Made by a program: the position numbers and the translations under genes. A stretch of DNA of 64,000 nt, from positions 248,001 through 312,000 of the forward strand of contig CBDFHG010000002.1 in assembly GCA_965247385.1 (NCBI GenBank). Reading direction: 5' to 3'. The stretch comes from Thermohalobaculum sp965247385 (GTDB taxonomy: Bacteria; Pseudomonadota; Alphaproteobacteria; Rhodobacterales; Rhodobacteraceae). The notes beneath the pieces were generated by a model. The model was not told the DNA's origin and did not search any database. It worked only from the letters and a program-made list of their open reading frames with translations. Below, piece by piece: positions 9,010-17,578 of this stretch. Every line of letters begins with the position of its first letter. The stretch's first letter is position 1.

Positions 9010-9638
9010 TTGCTGTCCCCCTCGCCGTCCGCATCGCCCATGACTTCGCGGATTTCCTCCTGCGCCTGCCCGGCTGCGTCCTTGGCCACGACCACCCCGA
9101 CCGGTTCCAGGTCGGGCGACATGGTCAGACGCAGAGAACCGAAAAGCTGGATGATCAGGCGAAGGACACAGACACCAAACGCCACCGGAACGACCAGCTT
9201 GGTCGGCCAGATCAAAAGCTCGGCATCTCTGGTGCTGTCACCCAAGTTATAGGCATCGTAGAAGAATACCCAAGAGTAGCGCACCAACAGCGCGATAATC
9301 ACCAGGGTAAAGAATGTCGTGAAGGCCTCCACCGCCCACAGCAAGCGGCCCTTGAAGCGCCGGACCAGGATATCCATCCGGATATGGACCCCCTCGCGCT
9401 GGCAATAGGCAAAACCGAGGATCGCCATGGCCGGCATGGTTATTTCGATCACGTCGATATATCCGAAGATTGGCGCATTGAAGAGCCATTTCGCGCGGAG
9501 TACGATCTGCACAACGCCGAGCAGCATCAGAGACATGATCGCTATCGCCGCGACCAGATTCATCGAATCCTCGACTGGGCGAAGCAAACGGTCGGAACGA
9601 TCGACCCATCGTCCCAGTTGGTCGTTGATCTCGGTCAT
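9006..9638 (-). CDS. dctQ: TRAP transporter small permease (DctQ-like)
   Basis: A 210-residue four-helix DctQ-family subunit that bridges the binding protein and the large permease. Hydrophobic helices lie near 27-47, 64-80, 105-125 and 145-168; the motif FAYCQREGVHIRMDIL after helix two is typical. The hydrophilic tail of about 35 residues (EEIREVMGDADGEGDSK) is somewhat long. GGGAGG lies 8 bases before the ATG at 9638. It lies 77 bases after the binding-protein gene and overlaps dctM by 4 bases. Confidence 0.92.
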   Translation of the reverse strand: MTEINDQLGRWVDRSDRLLRPVEDSMNLVAAIAIMSLMLLGVVQIVLRAKWLFNAPIFGYIDVIEITMPAMAILGFAYCQREGVHIRMDILVRRFKGRLLWAVEAFTTFFTLVIIALLVRYSWVFFYDAYNLGDSTRDAELLIWPTKLVVPVAFGVCVLRLIIQLFGSLRLTMSPDLEPVGVVVAKDAAGQAQEEIREVMGDADGEGDSK

Positions 9639-9715
9639 GCGGAGGACCTCCCGGCAGGGTACAGACTGACGGCCCCAGAATCAGCCGGGGGCCGTCCGCA
9701 GTTGTGAGCGCGAGA

Positions 9716-10750
9716 TTACTGTTGGGCTTCCTTGGCCAGCGCCCAGACCTGATCGAACACATCCTGAGCGTCGAACTTGTCCTTGTTGTCGGAAATCCAC
9801 TGGACCCAGACCGGTTCGCCGGCGACCTCCTTGAACTTTGCCAGCGTCGCATCGTCATAGACGATCTTCTGCATCGCCGCCTCGAAAGCTGGCAGGTTTA
9901 CCTCGTCCGCCGCCTGGTATTTGGCGATCATGGCCTCGCTGACCTCGTCTTTGAGGCCCATCAGCAAATCCTGATACTGCTGTGGCAGGGCTTCGAATGC
10001 GGTCTTGTTGAATACCATCGGGCATTCCGAGGTGCCGGGCGACAGGTTCGAGGTATACCACTTCGACAACTCGCTGATCTTGTAGGAGACGTGGGCATAG
10101 GTGAACGGGAACGACACCGCATCGACGCCGCCGCGCTGCATCAGCGTGTAAGTCTCGGATGCCGACACCGTCTGGCGCGTCGCGCCGAGCCTCTCCATCG
10201 CCTGGCCGACACCGCCGCCGGCGCGCACCCGCATACCGCTCCAGTCCGCCAGAGTCAGCGGCGGCTTGCCGGTGCCGAGGAACTCGTACTGCGGCAGCAG
10301 GGTCGAGACATAGGGGATCGCGTTCCACTGCGCCATGTCGGCCTGCAGCGCCGGGTGCTCGAACAGCTTGTTGCGTACATAGGCCGAGACTTCAAAATTG
10401 CCGAGAGGCAGGAAGGGCAGCGAGAACACCATGAAGGATGGGTTCTTGCCCGGGCTGTAGAAGTTGCAGAACATCGCCCCCTCGAAGGCGTTGTTCTTCA
10501 GTCCGTCAAGATTTTCACGGCTTTTCGACAGTTGCCCACCATAGAAAATCTTGATGTTGAACTTGCCGCCGGTCTCTTCGGCGACGCGCTCGGAAAGCTT
10601 CTCGATGCCGGCGGTAAAGGCCCGGGGCTTGCCCCAGGTCGACCATTTCCAGAATACAGCCGGACCATCGACATTGGCTGCCGATGCGCCACCGATCGCC
10701 GCCAGCGTCAGTGCCGCCGCCATCAGTGTTGATTTCGCCAGTAGTTTCAT
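9716..10750 (-). CDS. dctP: TRAP transporter periplasmic solute-binding protein (DctP family)
   Basis: A 344-residue secreted binding protein. Residues 1-24 form a Sec signal peptide ending in ASA before ANVDGPAV. The mature part has DctP-family features: FNIKIFYGGQLSK, LSLPFL-type hydrophobic strand, WSGMRVRAGG near 167-176, and a conserved Arg in that segment that normally forms a salt bridge with a ligand carboxylate. GGGAGGAAA precedes the ATG at 10750. The start of the TRAP gene set is separated from the upstream dehydrogenase by 136 bases, so it may have its own promoter. The ligand is probably a carboxylate (family knowledge). Confidence 0.93.
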   Translation of the reverse strand: MKLLAKSTLMAAALTLAAIGGASAANVDGPAVFWKWSTWGKPRAFTAGIEKLSERVAEETGGKFNIKIFYGGQLSKSRENLDGLKNNAFEGAMFCNFYSPGKNPSFMVFSLPFLPLGNFEVSAYVRNKLFEHPALQADMAQWNAIPYVSTLLPQYEFLGTGKPPLTLADWSGMRVRAGGGVGQAMERLGATRQTVSASETYTLMQRGGVDAVSFPFTYAHVSYKISELSKWYTSNLSPGTSECPMVFNKTAFEALPQQYQDLLMGLKDEVSEAMIAKYQAADEVNLPAFEAAMQKIVYDDATLAKFKEVAGEPVWVQWISDNKDKFDAQDVFDQVWALAKEAQQ

Positions 10751-10886
10751 TCGATTTCCTCCCGTTGGATGTTATTTCCGCAGCATTTCACCGTCATTTA
10801 TTTTCATTTCTGACCTCGCTATACGCCTGCTTCTATATATCAGTGTCGGCCCGGATGGCATTTTTTTCGATCACAGTTATGATTTG
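10751..10886 (-). promoter_or_regulatory. AT-rich leader upstream of the TRAP genes
   Basis: This 136-base gap interrupts an otherwise gapless minus-strand run. Its centre is AT-rich (TATATA and TATAGC hexamers on the minus strand), and a T-run at 10862-10868 lies near the end of the upstream gene. This fits an internal promoter for the transporter genes, but no well-spaced -35/-10 pair stands out. Confidence 0.3.
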
Positions 10887-12035
10887 TCACCCTTCCATAC
10901 GCTTGGCGATCTCGTCCAGCATTACCTCGGTCGCCCCGCCGCCAATCGAATGGATGCGCACGTCGCGGTACAGCCGCTCGATCTCCATCCCGCGCATGTA
11001 ACCCGATCCGCCATGCAGTTGCAGGCAGCTATGCACCACCTCCTGCACCATCTCGGCGCAAAAGACCTTGATCATCGATATCTCGCGCGCGCATTCGCGG
11101 CCCCGCGAGACCAGCGACGCCGTGTGATGCACCAACTGCCGCGCCGCCTCGGCGCGCGTGGCACAATGGGCCAGCTTGTGCCGCACCGTCTGTTTCTCCC
11201 ACAAGGGTGCGCCAAAGGCGGTGCGCGTGCGTACGTGCTCCAGCGTGATCTCGATGGCGCGCTCCGCCTCGCCGACGGTCATCGCGCCCATCACCAACCG
11301 CTCGTTCTGGAAGCTGTCGACGATCTGGTAGAACCCCCTGCCCGCCTCGCCCAGCAGCGCATCGGCGGGCAGGCGGCAATCCTCGATGTGTAATTCAGCG
11401 GTGTCCGAGCACAGCCAACCCAGCTTGTCGAGCTTTCGCGCCACATCGAGACCCGGCGTCCCCTTCTCGACGATGAAGATCGACAACCCGCGCGAGGGCT
11501 TCGCCGCAGGGTCGGTCCGCGCCGCGATAAAATACAGGTCCGCCAGCGCCCCGTTGGTGATGTAGAGCTTGGCCCCGTTCAGCACCCAGCCATTACCGCT
11601 GGGCTCCGCCCGCGTGGTCAGGCCCGCCACATCTGAGCCCGCGCCCGGCTCCGTGACAGCAATGGCGGTGACCGTCTCGCCCGCGACGATGCCGGGCAGA
11701 TAGCGCGCCTTCTGCTGGTCCGTGCCAAAGCGGGCCAGATGCGGCGAGGCCATGTCGGTATGCACCAGGGTCGCTGCGGCAAAGCCCGACAACCCGGCGC
11801 GGCCCAACTCTTCGCCCAGCACGATGCTGGCGAACACATCCATCCCGGCGCCGCCATATTCCGCCGCGTAGCGCGCGCCCAGGAACCCCAGCGTCCCCAT
11901 CCGGCGGAAAACCTCACGCGGGATTTCCCCCGCCGCCTCCCAGGCATCCGCATTGGGGCGCACTTCCTCGGCGACAAAGCGGCGGATCTGGTCGCGAAAC
12001 ATCTCGTGTTCGGGGCTGAAACAGACCGATCCCAT
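10887..12035 (-). CDS. Acyl-CoA dehydrogenase (FAD-dependent)
   Basis: A 382-residue acyl-CoA dehydrogenase with all three domains. Visible landmarks are IAVTEPGAGSDVAGL near 125-139 (FAD contact), the helix-G glutamate in SFQNERLVMG near 244-253, and the LHGGSGYMRG flavin-binding segment near 343-352. The MCAD-type glutamate position is Gly (IGGGATEV), so the helix-G glutamate is the likely base, as in isovaleryl-CoA or long-chain enzymes. The start at 12035 has GGGAGG 5 bases upstream. One base separates it from the GlcD-like gene, so it belongs to the same transcription unit. Substrate unknown. Confidence 0.9.
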   Translation of the reverse strand: MGSVCFSPEHEMFRDQIRRFVAEEVRPNADAWEAAGEIPREVFRRMGTLGFLGARYAAEYGGAGMDVFASIVLGEELGRAGLSGFAAATLVHTDMASPHLARFGTDQQKARYLPGIVAGETVTAIAVTEPGAGSDVAGLTTRAEPSGNGWVLNGAKLYITNGALADLYFIAARTDPAAKPSRGLSIFIVEKGTPGLDVARKLDKLGWLCSDTAELHIEDCRLPADALLGEAGRGFYQIVDSFQNERLVMGAMTVGEAERAIEITLEHVRTRTAFGAPLWEKQTVRHKLAHCATRAEAARQLVHHTASLVSRGRECAREISMIKVFCAEMVQEVVHSCLQLHGGSGYMRGMEIERLYRDVRIHSIGGGATEVMLDEIAKRMEG

Positions 12036-12036
12036 G

Positions 12037-13464
12037 TCATCCTCCCTCCGGCGACAACAATACCTTGCCGGGGTTCAGGATGTTCGCCGGATCGAAGGCG
12101 CGTTTCAACCGCCGCATCAAACCGATCTCGACCGGCGATTTGTAATGGACCAACTCACCCATGCGCAGCCGCCCGACGCCATGCTCGGCGGTGATCGAGC
12201 CGCCCAGTTCGGCGACAATATCGTGGACGATGCGGTTGATCTTACCGGTCTCGGCAACCCAGCGCGCTTGGTCCCAGCCCGGCGGCTCGATCGGATTGTA
12301 ATGGATATTGCCGTCGCCCACATGCCCAAACGAGCAAATCACATGGCCGGGATAGGCCCGCTCCATCGCGTCATCGGCACGGGCGATGAACTCCGGCACC
12401 CGCGAGACCGGCACAGACACATCATGTTTGATGCCCTTGCCTGCATGTCGCTGCACTTCGGCCTGATCCTCGCGAACCTTCCACAAGGCATCCGCCTGCG
12501 CCTCGGAACTGGCGACAATGGCGTCGCTGACCAGACCCGCCTCGAAGGCCTCCGCCAGAACGTCCTCCAGCGGCTCGCGCAAACTGCCCGGGGGCTCCTG
12601 CCCGGTCAGGTCCAGCAGCACCCGCCACGGGTGCTCTCCCGTCATTGGATCGGCATGGCCCATGGTTCGGGTCGCCAGCATGAACGTGTTGCGATGCATC
12701 AACTCGAACGCGCTGACCGCATCCCCCACCGCACCACGCAGCCGCGCCAGCAACTCGACCGCCGCCTGCGGCCCGGCAACCTCGATCAATGCCGTCTGGC
12801 GATCACGCGGGTTGGGGAACAGCCGCAGTACGGCGGCGGTGATGATCCCCAGCGTGCCCTCGGCGCCAATGAAGATATGCTTCAGGTCATAGCCCGCGTT
12901 ATCCTTGCGCAGCGCCCGCAGCCCATCCCACACTTCGCCATCCCCGGTTACCACCTCCAGCCCCAGCACCATGGCGCGCGCATTGCCGTAGCGCACCACA
13001 TGGACACCGCCCGCATTGGTCGACAGGTTACCGCCAATCTGGCACGACCCCTCCGCCCCCAGCGACAGCGGGAACAACCGGTCCACCTCCTGCGCCGCCC
13101 GCTGGATGTCGGCCAGCACGACGCCCGCTTCCACCGTGATGGTGTCGTTCAGCGGATCGACCTCGCGGATACGCTTCAGCCGTCCGGTCGACAGCACGAC
13201 CTCGTCCCCTCCCTTATGCGGATGCCCGCCCCCGGTCATGCCGGTATTGCCGCCCTGCGGCACGACAGGGGTCCTGGTCTCGGCGCAAATACGCACCAGT
13301 GCTGCGACTTCCTCAGCGGTCGAGGGCCGCAGCACCAACGGCGTCTCGCCAACCCAGCCATCCCGGAACGGCGTACAATAGGGCACGATCTCGTCCGGGT
13401 TATCTATGAACCCGCGCGGCCCGGCGGCCTGTTTCAGGCGGGCGAGCGTCTCGGGCGCAATCAT
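12037..13464 (-). CDS. FAD-linked oxidase, GlcD/D-lactate dehydrogenase type
   Basis: A 475-residue flavoprotein of the VAO/PCMH-fold oxidase family that oxidises D-2-hydroxyacids (D-lactate, glycolate, D-2-hydroxyglutarate). The FAD-binding half carries VVPQGGNTGMTGG near 80-92 and GSCQIGGNLSTNAGG near 140-154; the C-terminal FAD_oxidase_C half carries SFGHVGDGNIHYN and the terminal FDPANILNPGKV. Tail and histidine motifs match D-2-hydroxyglutarate/D-lactate dehydrogenases. It overlaps the RraA-like gene upstream by 4 bases (ATGA). Because the operon also encodes a 2-oxoglutarate-dehydrogenase-like protein and an RraA-type aldolase, a 2-hydroxy- or 2-oxoacid link is plausible inference. Confidence 0.9.
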   Translation of the reverse strand: MIAPETLARLKQAAGPRGFIDNPDEIVPYCTPFRDGWVGETPLVLRPSTAEEVAALVRICAETRTPVVPQGGNTGMTGGGHPHKGGDEVVLSTGRLKRIREVDPLNDTITVEAGVVLADIQRAAQEVDRLFPLSLGAEGSCQIGGNLSTNAGGVHVVRYGNARAMVLGLEVVTGDGEVWDGLRALRKDNAGYDLKHIFIGAEGTLGIITAAVLRLFPNPRDRQTALIEVAGPQAAVELLARLRGAVGDAVSAFELMHRNTFMLATRTMGHADPMTGEHPWRVLLDLTGQEPPGSLREPLEDVLAEAFEAGLVSDAIVASSEAQADALWKVREDQAEVQRHAGKGIKHDVSVPVSRVPEFIARADDAMERAYPGHVICSFGHVGDGNIHYNPIEPPGWDQARWVAETGKINRIVHDIVAELGGSITAEHGVGRLRMGELVHYKSPVEIGLMRRLKRAFDPANILNPGKVLLSPEGG

Positions 13465-14111
13465 ATCTTGGCAAACTTCGCCATGGCTTCGCGAAAGCTC
13501 AAGCCCTGCTCCAACTCCCGCATCGCCTGGGCATCGTCGGCGGCATAACGGGTGGCCATCTCCGCCACCTCCCCCGCACGCGCAGCCGGAATACAGACAA
13601 TGCCGGTCCCGTCGGCAATGATGACATCGCCGGGGTTCACCCGAACGCCGCCGCAAATAATGGCGTCACCAATCGCCTCAACCCGGATCCGGGTCTTGCC
13701 GGTGGTCGGAATCATGTGCCGGGCAAAAGCCGGAAAGCCGATCTCGCAAATTTCCTCGCGGTCACGAATACCGCCATCGACCACCAGCCCGGCGATCCCC
13801 TTCAGATGCGCCGCATACGAGGCGGTGCCGCCCCAGGTCGAAATCGGCGCGCCGTCATTCGCGACCACGATCACATCCCCCGCCCCCGCCGCGTCGATCA
13901 TCTCGCCCACCTTGAAATCCGCAGCCGGATACGCGCCGCGCGGCCCGGTCACTTCGCGCACCGTGACCGCCCGCCCGACGCAGCGCAGACCGGTCCCGGC
14001 AGGCAACAGCCCCTCGATGACTCCATCGATCCCCAGGTCTTCCAAAGCATTCGACAGCGTCGGCGTGTTCAGCGCCTGCAACAGCGCGATGGTTTCGTCG
14101 GATACGGTCAT
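13461..14111 (-). CDS. RraA-like / HMG (4-hydroxy-4-methyl-2-oxoglutarate) aldolase family protein
   Basis: A 216-residue RraA-fold protein. The family includes class II 4-hydroxy-4-methyl-2-oxoglutarate/4-carboxy-4-hydroxy-2-oxoadipate aldolases and oxaloacetate decarboxylases, and also the RNase E inhibitor RraA. The metal/pyruvate-site region is present as GGTASYAAHLKG near 93-104 and the G-x-x-x-D-G-x-x-R-D pattern (VVDGGIRDREE) near 109-119. Context (2-oxoacid dehydrogenase-like and hydroxyacid oxidase genes, 4-base overlaps on both sides) favours a catabolic aldolase over an RNase inhibitor. The ATG at 14111 overlaps the upstream stop. Confidence 0.85.
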   Translation of the reverse strand: MTVSDETIALLQALNTPTLSNALEDLGIDGVIEGLLPAGTGLRCVGRAVTVREVTGPRGAYPAADFKVGEMIDAAGAGDVIVVANDGAPISTWGGTASYAAHLKGIAGLVVDGGIRDREEICEIGFPAFARHMIPTTGKTRIRVEAIGDAIICGGVRVNPGDVIIADGTGIVCIPAARAGEVAEMATRYAADDAQAMRELEQGLSFREAMAKFAKI

Positions 14112-16639
14112 GTTTTCTCCCCCAGCGCCGTGTCCAGCAAGGCAGCGAACTCCGCATCGTTCCATTTCTTCGGCCCGGTTGCCGGGCTGGGCATCGGTGG
14201 CCGCGAGACCAACCCGACCCGCCGCCCGGCAATCCGCTCCAATCGCCGGTCGAGCCAACCGAAATACCCCATATTCTCCGGCTCTTCCTGCGTCCAGACG
14301 ACCTCGGCGCTGCCAAATGGCGCCAGCGCATCGGCAAGCGCCACCTCATCCAGCGGATAAAGCTGCTCCAACCGGATCAGCGCCACATCCTCGATGCCGC
14401 GTTCCCGCCGCGCCGCATTCAGATAGTAGAACAGTTTCCCGGTGCAAAGAACGGCCCGCCGCGCGCCGTCAACATCCTCACCGATCACATTGCGGAAATG
14501 CGTCCCCGGCCCCATCTCGTCCAGCCGCGAGACACACCCCCGATGGCGCAGCAGCGCCTTTGGCGTCAACACCACCAGCGGCTTGCGGAATGGCTCGACC
14601 ATCTGGCGGCGCAGCGCATGGAAGAAATTCGCCGGGGTCGAGGCGTTCACCACCCGGATATTGCCCCGCGCACAGGCCGCCAGCAGCCGTTCGGGCCGCG
14701 CCGTCACGTGGTCCGGGCCGGCCCCGTCCAGCCCGTGCGGCAGCAGGATCATCAACCCGCTCTCGAACAGCCAGCGATGCTCGGCGCAGGCGATCAACTG
14801 ATCAAACACCGGCTGGGCGACATTCAGGAAATCGCCAAACTGCGCCTCCCAGACCGTCAACCGGTCCGGCGTTGCCGCACTCAACCCATACTCGAACGCC
14901 AGAAGCGCATTCTCGATCAGCGGCGCATTGTAAACTTCCACATGCGCCGCCAACCCGTCCAGCACCGCGTGCCGCGCACCGGTCTGCTGATCGAACAACG
15001 CCAGATGCCGCTGGGTGAATGCTCCGCGCACCGAATCCTGCCCGCCCAGGCGAACCGCCGTGCCACTCTCCGCCAGACTGGCCAGCGCCAAAGCTTCGGC
15101 GGTCGCCCAATCGATCCCCTCACCGGCCTCGATTGCATCGGAACGCGAGGCCAGAAACCGCGCCACCTTGGGATGCAGCGAGAACCCGTCGGGCACCGTC
15201 GTCAAATGGCGGCCCAACCGGCGCAGCACCCCAGGCTCGACCCCGGTCGCCACCGGATCGCACATCCGCGCCTCGATGTCCGGCGCAAGACCGGGCTTGC
15301 CCTCCGGCCCATTCGCCAGCCAGTCCTTCGCCGCCTCAAAGCCCGCATCCAACGCGGCGGCAAAATCACCCAGGTCCGCCTCGGCCCCAATCTCACGCCC
15401 ATACCGCCCGGACAACGCGTGCATCGCATCGATCACCCGATGCGCGCCAGGTTGGGTAAAGCGCGGCTCGTCGATCTCATTGTGCCCCTTGCGCCGATAG
15501 GCGACCATGTCGACGACGATATCGGCACCGAACGCCGCCCGGTAGTCCGCCGCCACCTTGCCAACCCGCAGCAGCGCATCCGGATCATCCCCATTCACAT
15601 GAATCACCGGCGCCTCGATCAGCTTGGCGATGTCCGAGCAACTGCGCGCCGTTCGCCCTTCCTCCGGCCCGGTAGTAAACCCAATCTGGTTGTTCAGGAT
15701 CAGGTGCACCGTGCCGCCGATGTCGAACGGCGCCAGCCCGGATAGCTGGAACACCTCGGCATTGATCCCCTGCCCGGCGATTGCGGCGTCGGTATGCAGG
15801 ATCAACGGCAGCACCGCCGCAGCACCTTCCCTATCTGCCACCGCCCGCGCGCGCCCCTGCATCATCGGCCCGACCACCGACAGATGCGAGGGGTGGGGCG
15901 ACGCCCACATCGCCACCTCGCGCCCGGCGATCCGCACCGTTCCCTCAAATCCCAGGTGATACGGCACATCCGACGCAGCGCCGGTCTCGAACGGCAGCTC
16001 CGGTACCCCCTGGGCCTCGGCGATCAACCGCGCCAGCGGTTTGCCGAAGTTCAACCCCACCTGGGTAAAGCGCCCCCGATGCATCCCGCCCGACAGGATG
16101 CTCCGGGCGCCGGCCTCGACGGCACCCCGCATCACCGCATCGGTCAGCACCAGATACCCTTCGGCCCCGCTCAACCCGAAGGTCTTGACCCCCGGCATCC
16201 GGCGCCCGAACACCGCCTCCAGATGCTCGCCCTTCGCGATCAGCGCCAGCGCGCCGGCGCGCTCGGCCGCCTCAGGCTCCGATGCTTCCTCGGCCCGCGC
16301 CGCCAGCCAGTCGCGCCGCACCCGGTCCTGGACATGACCGATCTCCCAGCCGATCGCGCCGCAATAGGCGCGGCGCAACGGCGCGGCGTCGGCAGCGTCC
16401 AAACCATACAGCCCCGGGTCCAATTCCTCCGGAGCCTCCTGCGACATCAACCCCAACGGATCCAGCCCGGCGCCCAGCCAGCCGAACCGCCGATACGCTT
16501 CGGCAAGCCCAAGCAATGCGCCGGCCTCACAGCGCGCGCCGAACATTGCATCCAATGCGCCTGGATCCCCTGCCCCCAGTGCATCGCCGTCCCGCATGGA
16601 TACCGCCCTTGCCTCGCCGTCGCGCCGCCATATGATCAT
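14108..16639 (-). CDS. 2-oxoglutarate dehydrogenase E1-like thiamine-diphosphate enzyme
   Basis: An 843-residue OdhA/SucA-like protein, about 100 residues shorter than typical E1o. It begins near the LDPLGL linker, so the N-terminal E2-binding segment is missing. The ThDP core is recognisable: GGMHRGR near 183-189 (usual MAHRGR), HTDAAIAGQG (usual HGDAA) with LNNQIGFTT downstream, and YRRKGHNEIDEP. The usual NPSHLE is HPSHLS, so substrate-pocket residues differ. No E2 or E3 gene is nearby. It may decarboxylate another 2-oxoacid, as DHTKD1-like enzymes do, or act as a stand-alone decarboxylase/ligase. The start at 16639 has a weak ribosome-binding site; the ATG 14 codons inside is an alternative. 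It heads the operon running to 5260. Confidence 0.82.
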   Translation of the reverse strand: MIIWRRDGEARAVSMRDGDALGAGDPGALDAMFGARCEAGALLGLAEAYRRFGWLGAGLDPLGLMSQEAPEELDPGLYGLDAADAAPLRRAYCGAIGWEIGHVQDRVRRDWLAARAEEASEPEAAERAGALALIAKGEHLEAVFGRRMPGVKTFGLSGAEGYLVLTDAVMRGAVEAGARSILSGGMHRGRFTQVGLNFGKPLARLIAEAQGVPELPFETGAASDVPYHLGFEGTVRIAGREVAMWASPHPSHLSVVGPMMQGRARAVADREGAAAVLPLILHTDAAIAGQGINAEVFQLSGLAPFDIGGTVHLILNNQIGFTTGPEEGRTARSCSDIAKLIEAPVIHVNGDDPDALLRVGKVAADYRAAFGADIVVDMVAYRRKGHNEIDEPRFTQPGAHRVIDAMHALSGRYGREIGAEADLGDFAAALDAGFEAAKDWLANGPEGKPGLAPDIEARMCDPVATGVEPGVLRRLGRHLTTVPDGFSLHPKVARFLASRSDAIEAGEGIDWATAEALALASLAESGTAVRLGGQDSVRGAFTQRHLALFDQQTGARHAVLDGLAAHVEVYNAPLIENALLAFEYGLSAATPDRLTVWEAQFGDFLNVAQPVFDQLIACAEHRWLFESGLMILLPHGLDGAGPDHVTARPERLLAACARGNIRVVNASTPANFFHALRRQMVEPFRKPLVVLTPKALLRHRGCVSRLDEMGPGTHFRNVIGEDVDGARRAVLCTGKLFYYLNAARRERGIEDVALIRLEQLYPLDEVALADALAPFGSAEVVWTQEEPENMGYFGWLDRRLERIAGRRVGLVSRPPMPSPATGPKKWNDAEFAALLDTALGEKT

Positions 16640-16651
16640 CCGTCATATGAT
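16629..16651. promoter_or_regulatory. Direct repeat CATATGAT pair between divergent genes
   Basis: Two copies of CATATGAT (16629-16636 and 16644-16651) lie 15 bases apart, start to start. They sit at the 5' end of the E1-like gene in the short region shared with the divergent CoA-transferase operon. The second copy includes the palindrome TCATATGA. It may be an operator coordinating both operons; no adjacent regulator gene supports this. Confidence 0.3.
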
Positions 16652-16723
16652 ATGCGGCGAGATCGGGTTTCACACAGGAAATCCGGGCCCTATTAAGATT
16701 ACCGCCCGAATATCAGCAGGCTG

Positions 16724-17578
16724 ATGGATAGACCCATGGACGCGTTCGACCGCCTGACCCTGGACAAAATCGCCGAGGCGATCCCCGATGGTGCGCTGCT
16801 GGGCGTTCCTGCCGATTATTCCGGCGTGCCGATGGCGGCAACCCGCGCCCTGATCGCCCGTGGCGCACGTGGCCTGCGGCTCTACTGCCTGCCGCTGACA
16901 ACGCTCCAGGGCGACATGCTGATCGGCGCGGGCTGTGTTGCCAGCGTCGAGGCGGCGGCGGTGACCCTGGGCGAACACGGTCTGGCACCGCGCTTCACCG
17001 AAGCCTTCCTGAACGGCGGTTTCGAGATGCGGGACAGCACCTGCCCGGCGCTCCACTCCCAACTTCAGGCGACCGAGAAGGGTGTCCCCTTCATGCCCCT
17101 GCGCGGCGTCATCGGCTCCGACATCGCCGCCCACCGGCCCGACTGGCAGGTGATCGACAGCCCCTTCGGCAACGCGCCGGACCCGATCCTGCTGCTGCCT
17201 GCCGTCAAGCTGGACGCAGTCCTGTTCCACGCCCCCTATGCCGACCGCGACGGAAACATTTTCATTGGACGTCGCAGGGAGATAGCGACATTAGTTCATG
17301 CATCGTCCAAGGTCCTGGTAACCGTTGAAAAGATTGTCGACACCAGCCTCTACGAGACCGAGGCCACCGCCGCCGGCGCCCTGCCCGCCTTCTATGTCGA
17401 CGGCATCGCGGTTGCCGAGAACGGCGCCTGGCCCTGCGGCCTGACCGATATCTACCCACCGGACGCCGATGAAATCCGCAAATACGCGACAGCCGCCAAG
17501 ACCGCAGCAGGCTTCGCGGCCTATCTGACCGGCCTCGCCCTGGTGGTGGAAACTCTCCCCACGAGCCAAACCCAATGA
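16724..17578 (+). CDS. CoA-transferase family I, alpha subunit
   Basis: A 284-residue alpha subunit of a two-component (glutaconate/3-oxoacid type) CoA-transferase, related in layout to GctA and IpdA. The fold is recognisable from the glycine-rich start (LLGVPADYSGVPMAATRALI), VPFMPLRGVIGSD near 121-133 and the later DAVLFHAPYADRDGN near 165-179. Some relatives (IpdAB) are ring-opening hydrolases rather than transferases; I cannot place a catalytic glutamate with confidence. The start is either 16724 or the in-frame ATG at 16736; neither has a strong Shine-Dalgarno site. The stop overlaps the beta gene by 4 bases, so the two subunits are translationally coupled. Confidence 0.85.
   Translation: MDRPMDAFDRLTLDKIAEAIPDGALLGVPADYSGVPMAATRALIARGARGLRLYCLPLTTLQGDMLIGAGCVASVEAAAVTLGEHGLAPRFTEAFLNGGFEMRDSTCPALHSQLQATEKGVPFMPLRGVIGSDIAAHRPDWQVIDSPFGNAPDPILLLPAVKLDAVLFHAPYADRDGNIFIGRRREIATLVHASSKVLVTVEKIVDTSLYETEATAAGALPAFYVDGIAVAENGAWPCGLTDIYPPDADEIRKYATAAKTAAGFAAYLTGLALVVETLPTSQTQ

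Noticed and set aside
7546..9252. A 568-codon plus-strand frame across the TRAP permease genes
   Set aside because: Antisense to DctM and DctQ, whose membrane helices and overlaps are unmistakable. The frame encodes low-complexity charged sequence.
13461..14111. Regulator of RNase E activity (RraA)
   Set aside because: The fold matches, but the operon context and retained aldolase-site pattern favour a catabolic HMG/CHA-type aldolase.
13552..15745. Long plus-strand frames opposite the RraA-like and E1-like genes
   Set aside because: Antisense to conserved enzymes; no start sites, no domains, biased to Arg, Pro and Ser.
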